From contig BGZK01001249.1 in NCBI GenBank assembly GCA_005406025.1, forward strand, positions 62,001 to 126,000: a stretch of 64,000 nucleotides of DNA, read 5' to 3'. The position numbers and the translations under genes are program-made. The notes under the pieces were generated by a model, which ran no database searches, was not told the DNA's origin, and saw only the letters and a list, made by a program, of their open reading frames with translations. Shown in pieces: positions 21,690-31,660 of the stretch (the first letter of the stretch is position 1; each line of letters begins with the position of its first letter). Origin of the DNA: Eumeta japonica (taxonomy: Eukaryota > Arthropoda > Insecta > Lepidoptera > Psychidae).

Positions 21690-23175
21690 TCTTTTTCTCA
21701 ATGCAGATAAATAGTAGATGCCTATCTACAACGGTATTGTTTGGTTCACGTTTTGAACCAGTACGTAATCATTTTGAAAAACATAACGAATTACTCAAAT
21801 CATTACATATCTGAAAGAAATCTTCCAAAAATAGTACTATAGATTACAATCACAAACTTTAGGATAAGTACTCAGCCTACTACAAACTTTTCTAGTTACT
21901 TTTTGGGTAGATTAGTATACAGATCAAAGTCGTACCACATACGTATTTTCGACAAAAGTTGACACCACCCTCCCCAAAGTAATTACCAGTTTTATCGCGA
22001 GCAATAATATTTTATCGCCCGTCTATAATACTCACGTCCATTCGAGGTCCAAAGGCATGCAAACGATCTCAGGCGAACGTCCGCAATGCAGGTGACCTTT
22101 GCACCTACTAGGTGACGCCACCGGGTAATTCCTCAGGCTGCAATTAATATGGTAATAAACCGGGGACACATCACGCCGTGGTTGGTGCCTGCAACTTTGT
22201 ATAATTTGCGTAAATACACAAACGGCGCGTGCTTTATGTTACAGCATATATGAGAATACATTACTCTATTTTACTTTATTAAAAGAATAAAGTTGATTTC
22301 AATTGCATGGACATCCTTTGTGTTCTTGGTGTCAATTGAGTATATAGACGTATTCGAATATTTTTGGGAGGGATGCCGGTAAAAAATTTACAAATCGACA
22401 GCTTGTCATTGAACTGGTATGATTATATCGAGTGTAATTTACGTGTTCTATACTACAATTTCGTGTTACATAATAATATAGATATTAATCTGACTCAATT
22501 TAAATGGAAAACAGCAGCGCCTTTGCCCTATATCTATAAAAATCTGTGAACGGCTGTTCACACCATAAATAAAAAAAAAATGTAGTAGTATTATGACTAT
22601 TATGGACAAAAATGTTGTACTCTATTATTAGACTGAGATGTGTTAATCTCAATGGGTCTTATTTAGTCACTTTGTCTTAGACCATAGTTTGTTTTATATC
22701 CTTATAGTTGAGGAGTGATGATTGGATTTCTTTGTACATTTTTATTGATTTTTTGTTAATTTTTGGCATGTAGAATTTTAAATATCTGTAATAATTCTCT
22801 ATGGTTCACGATGCTTGTGATATGAACACACTTGCCTATATATACTTCTTTTTATATTAATAATTTTCGTGTATCATTCTTTATAAATCCAAATATAAAG
22901 AAATAAATACGTATACATTAACATTATTCATAAACTTCGTCATCAATTATATAATATCAAGTTCATAAAGTGTTCAAAAAATACTTCTCGAGCACTAAAT
23001 ATTCCTTGAGCGCTCGAAAGGCTGTGCGTCCGAAGTCGGGTACCTCGTCTAGTATTCATATATATAATTATCTAACCATAAAAAGGGTGATAAGCCGAAC
23101 CATAAGTCGTCGTTTGGCTGCAAGGCCGTCAGCCGTTACGGTAATGGCACCGCAACACGATCCAGACGACGCAAT
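21690..23175. other. no gene recognised
   Basis: AT-rich, with a slightly GC-richer stretch at about 22.02-22.23 kb. No exon or RNA gene could be supported. Confidence 0.4.
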
Positions 23176-23179
23176 ATAG

Positions 23180-23450
23180 ACCGCGCACAATTTATTGCGG
23201 GCCGTATAAACGCCGGGACGGACAGCCAGCTTCACGCATAAAACTAGAAGTTAATTGAATGCGTTGCGTTTACGGCGCTTTTTCCTCTGCGTTAACGAAC
23301 GGCGTCCGAGAGGTCATTTATCTCGGGCACTGTAAAATCTGAAATGGGCTGGAAGTGCGCTCGGAAATTGTAACTGCGGCCGGCGCGCCGCCCGCCGCGC
23401 CCCGTCCGCCCGCCGGCCTCGTGCACGGGCAAAACAGGTACGCGTTGCTA
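23180..23450. other. GC-rich island with shared 20-mer
   Basis: Begins with CGCGCACAATTTATTGCGGG. It contains the 20-mer also present at 21323 and ends in a CGCCGCCCGCCGCGCC-type run. No open frame worth calling. Confidence 0.5.
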
Positions 23451-24095
23451 CAGAATCGCACGGAATTTAGAAATTTCAGCAATTGATTGGCTTTTGGCCG
23501 GGTCTCCAGAGCCGCTTTAATAGAGTATCGCGTACAAGATTTAATTCTTTATAAAAATTATCTATTCTTAATTCGATGCTTATCCTGTATTTAACCTTAT
23601 TCCCGCTTTCGATTCTTCTCTCTTTCCTTCTCATTTGTCTCACTTTCGCTTCCTACTCAAGTCACTTACTCGTTCCGTAATAAGTTCTCTCCTCTCAATT
23701 GTTATATGGTTCCCTCACCCCTCCTTACTCACACAAAGCAAACGACAATGTGAAATAGAAAAATGAAATTTTAAATTATTTCTTTTTCTACTGCTTGCGT
23801 ATCGCTTAGTGGCGTATACACCGTTTATTTTTTATAACATTATGAGTTCTATTAAGTACTGAATTTTATCAAAATCTGTTAAGCCTTCGTCGAATTTTAA
23901 GAAGACGTGCAGACAAACAAATAGACCGATTGTGCTTATATTTTACCTAACGATGATTATTATGTATTATTATTAATTGTTGGAATATAAAATTTTATTT
24001 AAAACTGATATCCTAGAATCTAGTTATAAGACAATATACATATATAGAGACATACAGACTAACATTATCTATATTTTATTTCTAACAAGTTCTAT
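23451..24095. other. no gene recognised
   Basis: Includes a pyrimidine-rich tract (23.6-23.74 kb, CTCTCTTTCCTTCTC) and AT-rich DNA. Confidence 0.4.
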
Positions 24096-24099
24096 CAAT

Positions 24100-24154
24100 T
24101 ATAATTTATCAATGGCAAATCTGATTTCATCAGATTTGCCATTGATGAATTATA
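24100..24154. repeat. fold-back palindrome, 26-bp arms
   Basis: Arms 24100-24125 and 24129-24154 pair at 25 of 26 positions around a 3-nt spacer. It is followed directly by a short direct duplication of CTGTAAGTAGA (from about 24160). Confidence 0.9.
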
Positions 24155-24219
24155 GGTACTGTAAGTAGATGAACTGTAAGTAGACATACACTCAAAGAAA
24201 CAAATAAATGTAGCCCATG

Positions 24220-24345
24220 ACCTTTCCCAAGAATCGAACTATCTCTGTACTGTACTCCATCAAAATTGGTTCAGCAACTTATAATTTAAAGTGTAACAAA
24301 CACGCAAACACATTACTTTCTCATTTCTAATATAGATAGATGTAT
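24220..24345 (+). repeat. retroposon 3' end fragment
   Basis: CATCAAAATTGGTTCAGCAA followed by GTGTAACAAACACGCAAACAC, then TTCTCATTTCTAATATAGATAG. This matches the usual wording of insect RTE-like LINE/SINE 3' tails (ATCAAAATCGGT, then ACAAACATACAAAC, then TATAATATTAGTA). Confidence 0.7.
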
Positions 24346-24639
24346 CGAATGAGTTGTTGCTTATATCGACTTAAACAATTTTTATGTTTTATAATATAAT
24401 AAGGAAGAGAAGAGCGTGTATTTAAATATTTAATTTATGTAAATAAACTATATAAATTATTGTAATTATTATATTATAGGTAATGTAATAATTAATTGTA
24501 TTATTATTGTCTATAGGTAATGTAAAAACTCTGAAACTATATTTTTATTCTCTAGTTATTTTTAAACAATGCCTTCCGCTTTCTTATTCCATTATAATAT
24601 TAGGTCGAGGAAAAAGCATTTTCATATTTTATATGCAAA

Positions 24640-24668
24640 TTAGCACCGAAACCCGGCGTTACTCGGGT
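24640..24668 (-). other. Helitron 3' terminus: hairpin plus CTAA|T
   Basis: On the plus strand ACCCG (24651-24655) pairs with CGGGT (24664-24668) across an 8-nt loop. Seven nucleotides beyond it, minus-strand CTAA (24643-24640) precedes T (24639), matching the Helitron terminal signature CTRR followed by a host T. It lies about 300 bp beyond the end of the helicase remnant, as expected for a 3' untranslated end. Confidence 0.7.
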
Positions 24669-27331
24669 AGTATCGGATATATCGCATATTTAATGGTATA
24701 AAAATATTTAAGGATCTATTTTTTAACGTATATATTATAGACTTCTATCTTAGATATTTAGAGTCTCATTTGACCATTTAACATACGGTGTATATAGAGT
24801 ATATCAAATTAATTAATTAATTTAAATAATTTTAACTTAAAATAAGAAACACCTTAGTAAATGGAAAATTTATGTTTTATTTACATATTATACATATTAC
24901 ATATTGCAAATGCACATACATATTAAATATTATATTACACGTTTATACTTTTTATTTTAGTTACATTTTCTTCATTTATTTTTACAATACTTGCTTATAG
25001 ACTACATTTACAGTTTTATTGTCTGGACTGTAAAAATGTAAATGGACTGGGGTGATCCTACTCGTAAGCATGCGACATATAATTGGCCGTGTGCGAAGCA
25101 TAGTTTCATACAACGCCACAGTATTAAATGTTTGGCCCTGTGCTGTGTTGATAGTAATGCTGTAAGCCAACTTCACTAGGAATTGTAAGCGTTTTAAAGT
25201 AAAGGGCAATCCATTTGGTATTAAAGGTATCCGTGGTATAAATACTATCTGTCCTTTTTCTTTACCAGTCATTATACTGCCTTCGATGATGTTATTTTGT
25301 AGTTGTTTGATCAGAGTCAACAGTTTAGATGAGTTCAGATTTCGTAATAAAATAAATCGGTGAACCAACTTTTAACTTAAGGCAGTGTAATGGCATTCAT
25401 GGAACATTTAATGAATTTAAAAATTCAGTAGGGAAACTGACGCTTTTTTGTTCGTCAGTCATTGTATATATTGACATGTAGACTTTCTCTTCTCCCGGAA
25501 TCATTTCTTGAATGATGTTGTTGATGCCGTTGACAATGTCGTTCTCCGTGGCTAAAATGATTCGTTAGCGTAACCATTCTGAATTGGTATAATTTTCAGC
25601 TATACTTGGATATACTTCATTTATAAGTTGTTCCAGTGTTTCAACAACATTATATAACTCATTACTTACTGTGATTTAGCGAGTATTTTCGTCTATTGGA
25701 TAGGTGTCCTCTCCTATTTGTAAAAGTAATTCAAAAAATTTTTGTGACTTTTCATCTCTTGAAATTTGCGCTCTGATATTTATTGTTAATTTAATCATTT
25801 TACGTGTTCCCAGATGACCGACTTCTTAAAGCAAGTGTTAATTTCATCCGCCGGCTTTAGTTTCGGAATAACAGGTAGTGTTTGACGAAATTTACCTGGT
25901 AGCATTAACAATACACCTTCCATTACATTCGTGTTGTCGCGTAAATCTTGAAATGTTCTATTGAGTGCTTCTAGTGATTTTCTATGGGCCATTGTGCTTT
26001 CTTCCTATATAATGACTTTGCATTGTTTCAATATTTGTCCACGTACTGATGACTTTGTAATGTCACATACCGGGAATACATAATCAGCTACATTTAATGG
26101 TAATTTTAAGTCAAAATGACCTATTCGTTCATTATCCATAAATGTTGCCGCTATCCCAGACGATTTCAGGACGAGAACAATTTGTTTATTGCCTGATTTC
26201 AGCTAGAATTAAATTTATCAAAAATGTTATTCAGGTGTTTCCAGGTGCGTCTAAAAATATTATACCACCTTGCTGTTTTTTATAATAATGCATTATCATA
26301 TCATATGCTTATTTTTGACTCTCAATCAATAAGGATTTGTTGTATTGGATGTAAAGCCTCAATTCATCGATATTATAATTTGTTTCTCTTAAAAATTCAC
26401 AGTTCATAGCATCCAAATGACTTCGTTTAGAAAATCGAACACCTAGTTGTATTAACGTTTGGTTAGACATTGCTAAACATTTATCTTCTATCAATAACAA
26501 AGCTTTATTAAAAAATTATTCGTTAAAACCAATTTCTAAGTCCGAATTTCGTTGTTGTCGTTCAGCCAAGATGTCATCGCTCATATATTCTCAATATTTT
26601 AGCCATAATCCATTTGTATTAGAAGGATTACATGTCGTTAATATAATTGCGAATAGAATTTGATTTACTGTTGCCGTTTGGGCTGCTTCATTCATAGCCA
26701 ACTCCTAATGATTATCGTTTGTAGTAGACCCAACCTTTGACATGCTTCGCGATGCCTCACGAATATAGCCAATGACAGTTTTTAGATGTTGGAAATACGT
26801 TGGGCCACGAATAGTGTGAAGTAGTAAGCGTAGATAAAAACATTCAGCGTTTTTTGCATGCACTCTATAAACTCGTCCCATTGTGTTACTCTTGAACACT
26901 TCATCATGTCCTTCTACTGGCATTCCACGTTTTTGAGGATTAAATTGTTTATTTGTTGTATCCCATGTATAATAGCTTGGTACTTCTGAGCAAAATAAAG
27001 TCTTAGCAAATGAATCTTTCTGGCATAGTTCAAAAAAGGCTGTTAAAGTTGTACGTGTTGGTGGTTCCGTAATGACTTTTTTTGCCGTTTATGTAGTGAA
27101 AAATACACACACGTTGTCCATTTTCTAAGTGTACGGATAAACGGAGAACCCGTGGATCTCGATCGTGTATTAGAAAACTTAAAATTCGCCAAATCGCTTC
27201 GTTGGTATTAATGTGACGACCCATTTGATACTGTACTATCTCATCAAGCTGGTTTTCTTTGGTTACCGTAAAAATAACCATATCACTGTCTTTATTAATA
27301 TATTTGCATACATACTTTATCCATTTTACGG

Positions 27332-27365
27332 TCAAATTTTATTTGGAAACCAAATAAAATTTTGA
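27332..27365. repeat. fold-back at a Rep deletion junction
   Basis: Arms 27332-27346 and 27350-27365 (TCAAATTTTATTTGG against its complement with one extra base) around a 3-nt spacer. It lies between SIEWQKRKLPHS and YVCKYINK, which are normally separated by roughly 110-130 residues but here by only about 25 codons. Confidence 0.75.
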
Positions 27366-28070
27366 GAATGCGGCAGTTTTCGTTTCTGCCATTCAATTGA
27401 AAACATTCAGCAAAGAACAGTACCAAATATTTTATTTTTTACGATGGCGTCAATAAAATTGATTTATTTTTGACGAAAACCTCGAGCAACAATATCATAT
27501 CGATTGCTGGCTGAATCCATAAAGTAATTCTTCTTTGATTTCCATGCACGAAGAATTAAATTTAATCTTATAAATAAATCTTATCGGCCCTGTTTTCTGA
27601 TATAAGTTATCGCATATTGAGCATATTTATGCATATGACGTGGTCTTCCAATAAACGTCGATGGCAAGATGACCAATTTTTCCATGTTGTCGACATTTCC
27701 ATCATTTATCATAGCATCTTTTAAACGGATGTATTCATCTGAATGCAACTTTCGTTGATTATGCCGAATAAATTCTAATCTTTCCGTCTCAATTTTAGCA
27801 TACATATCTACAATAAACTGTTGAAATAACTGTCGATAATTTAAAATGGTTATATTAACCATTTATAGTCATAATTCGATTGGCGTAAAATTGCATAGCT
27901 GATACTTTTATGTTAGTTTCGACACCTGTAGCTGGATCAATTTGTTGAATATTGAAGTGATAACCATCCACACCTTGGCAAAAAAATTAGCTAATACTGT
28001 AGTGCATCAAAACTACGATGTGTTTCAGAAATACGTAGCAATTTATTACTTCGGCGTTGAATAATAATAT

Positions 28071-28144
28071 CACAACGACTACATTCGTTATTAACAATTG
28101 TTAATAACGAATGTAGTCGTTGTGCCCAAGTAATTACTTGGGCA
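28071..28144. repeat. overlapping perfect palindromes of 54 bp and 22 bp
   Basis: 28071-28124 is a perfect 54-bp palindrome with no spacer (centre AA|TT at 28097/28098). 28123-28144 is a perfect 22-bp palindrome (centre at 28133/28134). They share 2 bp. The interval between the two centres, 28098-28133, is 36 bp. Confidence 0.95.
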
Positions 28145-29299
28145 ACTTAGTTCCTTTAACTTGCATTGAAACTTTGTTCGTGTTGACCGACTGGTTTTTT
28201 ATCTGCTCGAATGACGATTTTATAATTATCTGCAACCATTTGGTCTAGAAAAGTCTTAAGCACATTGATAAGTTGATTATGATCATGAAGTAGACGCTGT
28301 AATTTTTGAATAACATCTCGTTGTCGTCCCTGACCGTAGGTCAACTTTGGTCGTAAGACCAACGTTGATCTGTTTCAAGTTCTTCGTTACCAATGAAGTA
28401 TAATTGAAGAAATTTTGGGAGTTTCATTAGACATCGGCAGAACTGAGTCTAATCGGTAATAAATTTGGCCTTGAACCTTATAAACTGGGCTGAAATTTTC
28501 TTCGTGGCATATTAATGAAGCTCTAAATGAAATCATTTGAAAACGACAGACGTATCGACGTATATTTTGTAGGAAATGATTGGAATCTGGTGTTTTTCCA
28601 TTCATATATGCAAATAATTGTGATGGTAGTACATCTAATGCTGGTAAATTGACTTTACCACTCGAGCAGCACAAACCAGCAGTTTCGCTTTTAAATTTCC
28701 TCGCAAGACAATACTCACATATAGTATTCATTTTTCAAATGACAATATTTGAATGTTCACTGTATAGTTTTTTGCCATCATAATAGAACGCCTGAAGTTC
28801 TAAATTCTCTATTTTACTTGTTACAGCTCGTTTTTTGCGTAACATAATCATTCTTTCTTTATTTCTCCTATTTTCCACTCCGCGTTGATCAGCAGATTGA
28901 CGATTTCTAAGAGTTCTCATTAGGTATTGCACTACTTAATATGTGTTCTTTCTTCTTCGGTGTAAACTTCTCTAATTCTTTTCATTCATTTACGAATATT
29001 ATAAAGCACTTTTTCTCGTTATTCTTCTGTGTCAATTCGAATCCACTTGAAGTTATGCAAATACTTTTTTTACGTCTTGGCATTGTGTATATGTAATGTA
29101 ATAAAGTAACACAAAATTAATCTTTTAATTGTTATTATAATGATTGTTATTATTTTTTACTTGTCAAAATCACTTGAATTTGTTTAAATACTGTTCACTC
29201 TCAATTTCAATTACTCTTCTCTCAACTGCGTATTACAATCAAACTGACAAAAGCAATGACAGCTGAATTCAAATCTTTTAAGAATTTTATAATAATTTT

Positions 29300-29660
29300 T
29301 TAATGTTCTCAGTCGTTCTGGAATGTTAAAGAAAATTTTAGAACTTTCAAGATTATTTTCGATAGTAACAGACCACACTGGATCCTTACAAATTTTTTTG
29401 ATGAAGGTAGATGGTTCTAGAATATTACGGCAAAATCTAGGAACATTTAGAAGACCTTATGAGTCAGAGAAGTAATTCATGTTATATTTTTTTAGAACTT
29501 TCTAGAACATTTCAGATCGATTTTAACAGTTGCACACATTTTGGAACTTTTTAGAGTATTCTAGAAATTATTTAGAACCTACCAGAACATTCTAGATCGA
29601 TTTTAACAGTTGCACACATTTTGGAGTTTTATAGATCATTTCCAGAAGTTCTCATAAGTT
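29300..29660. promoter_or_regulatory. cluster of heat-shock-element-like GAA/TTC arrays
   Basis: Alternating GAA and TTC pentamers with the 2-nt spacing bound by heat-shock factor recur along about 340 bp. The best is 29495-29512 (GAACTTTCTAGAACATTT), three perfect units plus a near fourth. Others are TTC-GAA at 29316-29323, GAA-TTC at 29341-29348, TTC-GAA at 29415-29422, TTC-GAA at 29559-29566, GAA-TTC at 29585-29592 and TTC-GAA at 29640-29647, several with an imperfect third unit. The cluster lies upstream of the minus-strand Helitron gene (readable start about 28.93 kb). Function is inferred from motif spacing only. Confidence 0.55.
29500..29640. repeat. 80-bp tandem duplication inside the HSE-like cluster
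   Basis: AGATCGATTTTAACAGTTGC starts at 29514 and again at 29594 (period 80), each followed by ACACATTTTGGA. The duplication multiplies the GAA/TTC arrays. Confidence 0.8.
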
Positions 29661-29917
29661 AAAAAAGGACTGATATATTTTTTCAAATTTTCGCCACCAC
29701 CCACTTCCACCCACCGCAACCAAATTCCCATACTCTCACCGTGAGACCAAGGGGTGTTTACCACCCCAACGGGAAGTTGATTAGAATTGGTGGTGATACA
29801 TAGAGAAAAGCCTGTCTTTACAAATGAACGTTAGCAATATATTATTATATATTAGCAATATATATTTATTTATATATTTAGATTTGAGATATTTTTTGGA
29901 AATATTTTATTTACATT

Positions 29918-29920
<3 letters not shown>

Positions 29921-29991
<71 letters not shown>

Positions 29992-30018
29992 GTGTGTGTG
30001 TGTGTGCGCGTGTGTGTC
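29921..30018. repeat. (TA)n / (TG)n microsatellite
   Basis: About 65 bp of TA repeats passing into TG and GC/TG repeats. The frame with Ile-Tyr repeats crossing it is an artefact. Confidence 0.95.
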
Positions 30019-30092
30019 ATTTGTTCAATAATTTGATAGGTGGTGACGTAATCTCATTGCTGTAAAAATTTTGGAATTTCTGATCAAAAAAT

Positions 30093-30850
30093 TGAGACTG
30101 TCGTCTCTTGATGTTAACTTAACCTAACGTAACTTAACACTACCTAAGTAATTCTAAAGAGACCGAAACAGGTGAAAATCTAAGGATGCAAGGTTAGAGC
30201 GAATATGGCGGATGCATTAACATTTCTCAACCAAGCTCTCTCAATATTTGCATGTGCGGTCTGGCGTTATAATGGTGAAAAACTACACCCTTTCTGTTGA
30301 TCAATTCCGACCGTTTTTTTCACTAGTTCGTATTTTGAACCTCATCAGCTGCTGGCAGTACAGATCCAAACTGATGGTTTTGCCGGACAGTATAAGCTCA
30401 TAATGAATAGCCCTTCCATAAGCCTTTCCAATCCCATGATACTTATAGCATCAACTTATTACGAGTTAATCCAGGTTTCTTTATAGTCTGTGGAGCTTAC
30501 TTGCCTTTTGACCATGATTTATTTTGCACGTTATTGTCATAAGTAAACTATTTTTTATCACCAGTGATCAATCTGTTCAAAAAGAGTTCGCTTTCATTAT
30601 GCTTCAATAGAGAATAGCAAATTAGTACATGATTTATTAGATTTCTTTCAGTGAAATCCCGTGGGACCCAAGTTTCGATCAAAAAGGCCAAAACTATTTG
30701 TGATCAATCTTCAGCTCTTCAACTATGTCGTAAGGACTAATATGCCGATTTTGCTTGTACTTTTTATAAAATATCATTTATTTTATCCGTAATAGGTCGA
30801 CCAGAACGAGGTTCATCTTTTTGGAATGATACTTCAAAATGTATTAAATT
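30093..30850 (-). mobile_element. mariner-family remnant, second copy
   Basis: Parallels the copy at 1-850 in the same orientation over its whole length, including shared blocks such as CACCCTTTCTGTTGATCAAT and GGTCGACCAGA. On the minus strand HPPYS of the catalytic region is readable near 30.20 kb, followed by a stop. It is more broken than the first copy and has no open frame. The low-coordinate end adjoins the microsatellite. Confidence 0.85.
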
Positions 30851-31229
30851 TCTTCTTTAGATTTACTCAATTTGATGGACAGAAAAACAATGGAAAATCT
30901 GGTCAAGAGCATATCAGACCATGCTCATTATAGGGTTTCGAAGCAATTATTATAAGGAAGTGCGCTATATATGGAAAAAGTACATTACACTTTTTTTAAT
31001 GTTTCCCGCATTGAATAGTTATAAGCATATTTTAGTCGCCTATAACTAGAAAAGCAAGTAGGTATGTCAACTAATTAAAACGAGTGTAAACAAAAGTGCA
31101 TCAGCAAAAGAGCGAATCTTCATGGCAATTACGTCCTTTTGTTGAGAAGCACAGTTTTTCGGCAATAACTAAAAAAAAATATATATTCGATCATACTCAA
31201 ATAATTTTCGGTGAAAGTATTTATTAAGC
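30851..31229. other. no gene recognised
   Basis: AT-rich spacer between the mariner remnant and the next interspersed repeat. Confidence 0.4.
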
Positions 31230-31660
31230 GATACCTTTGTAATTTATTTCATATTTTTGGACATACGGTTTAGAACATAGAGGGAGGGGACGACACAAGT
31301 TCTGTTACTCTCGGAGCGATTATTTCAAAAATTGTTAAGGTAGTCAGAAAAATTGCTTAAAAACTTAAAAGCGATTTTAAAAGAAAGGTCGAAATATTTG
31401 CCAATCGTTGATGTTTTCTGAAAAAAATTTTTTTCTGATTTTGGTACATGTAAGGAGTGTCCCCTTAGAAATATTTGTTTTTTCTTATTTAACCACCAAA
31501 CTAAGTAGCGGATTGTATACGACATCTACCCTATAAATTTCATCCACATACCTCATGTAGATTTTGAATAAAATATATGTGACTTACGGACGGACGGATA
31601 CGATGAAAATGTAATAGTTCCGTTTTTGCCATTTTGGCTCGGAACCTTAAAAATGGCGGG
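31230..31660 (+). repeat. lepidopteran-type interspersed repeat ending ACGGACGG ... GGAACC
   Basis: The right part reads TGACTTACGGACGGACGGAT, then AATAGTTCCGTTTTTGCC, then TCGGAACCTTAAAAA. This closely follows the end of a repeat that is frequent in moth and butterfly genomes (AGGGTTCCGTTTTTACC, GGAACCCTAAAAA). The left boundary is uncertain. Confidence 0.65.

Larger units (their letters stand above)
24982..28932 (-). pseudogene. Helitron Rep/PIF1-like helicase pseudogene
   Basis: Pieces in order on the minus strand: basic N-terminus (28932-28735); Cys-rich zinc-finger-like region with CEYC and CC (28731-28387); linker (28362-28156); ETHRSFDALQ (about 28040-28010); QLFQQFIVDMYAK (27862-27581); Rep nuclease around SIEWQKRKLPHS (about 27400-27370), where the HUH histidine pair is damaged; YVCKYINKDSD, the Rep tyrosine motif (27291-27314); a linker with GRVYRVH and ECFYLRLLL (26923-26705); helicase start with IIFLDAPGNT*IT replacing the Walker A GGTGKT (about 26225-26270); MAHRKSLEALNRTFQDLRD and FRQTLPVIP (25992-25795); and the C-terminal helicase part with SITINTAQGQTF (25368-24982). 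Stops, frameshifts, a large deletion in Rep and a fold-back insertion make it non-functional. Confidence 0.9.
24640..29800 (-). mobile_element. canonical Helitron, decayed (Rep-helicase type)
   Basis: A rolling-circle transposon read on the minus strand. Its coding remnant runs from about 28.93 to 24.98 kb. The 3' terminus is recognisable at the low-coordinate end: a hairpin at 24651-24668 followed on the minus strand by CTAA at 24643-24640 and then T, fitting the CTRR|T rule. No endonuclease domain follows the helicase, unlike the element at 2.8-7.3 kb. The 5' end could not be fixed; about 29.8 kb is a guess, just inside the TA microsatellite. The untranslated 5' part holds a group of heat-shock-element-like arrays. 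Confidence 0.85.

Noticed and set aside
24220..24260. Possible tRNA-like B box (reverse of GGTTCGATTC wording)
   Set aside because: No matching A box or cloverleaf; it lies in a retroposon 3' end.
29824..30036. 70-codon frame with Ile-Tyr repeats
   Set aside because: Pure translation of the TA/TG microsatellite.
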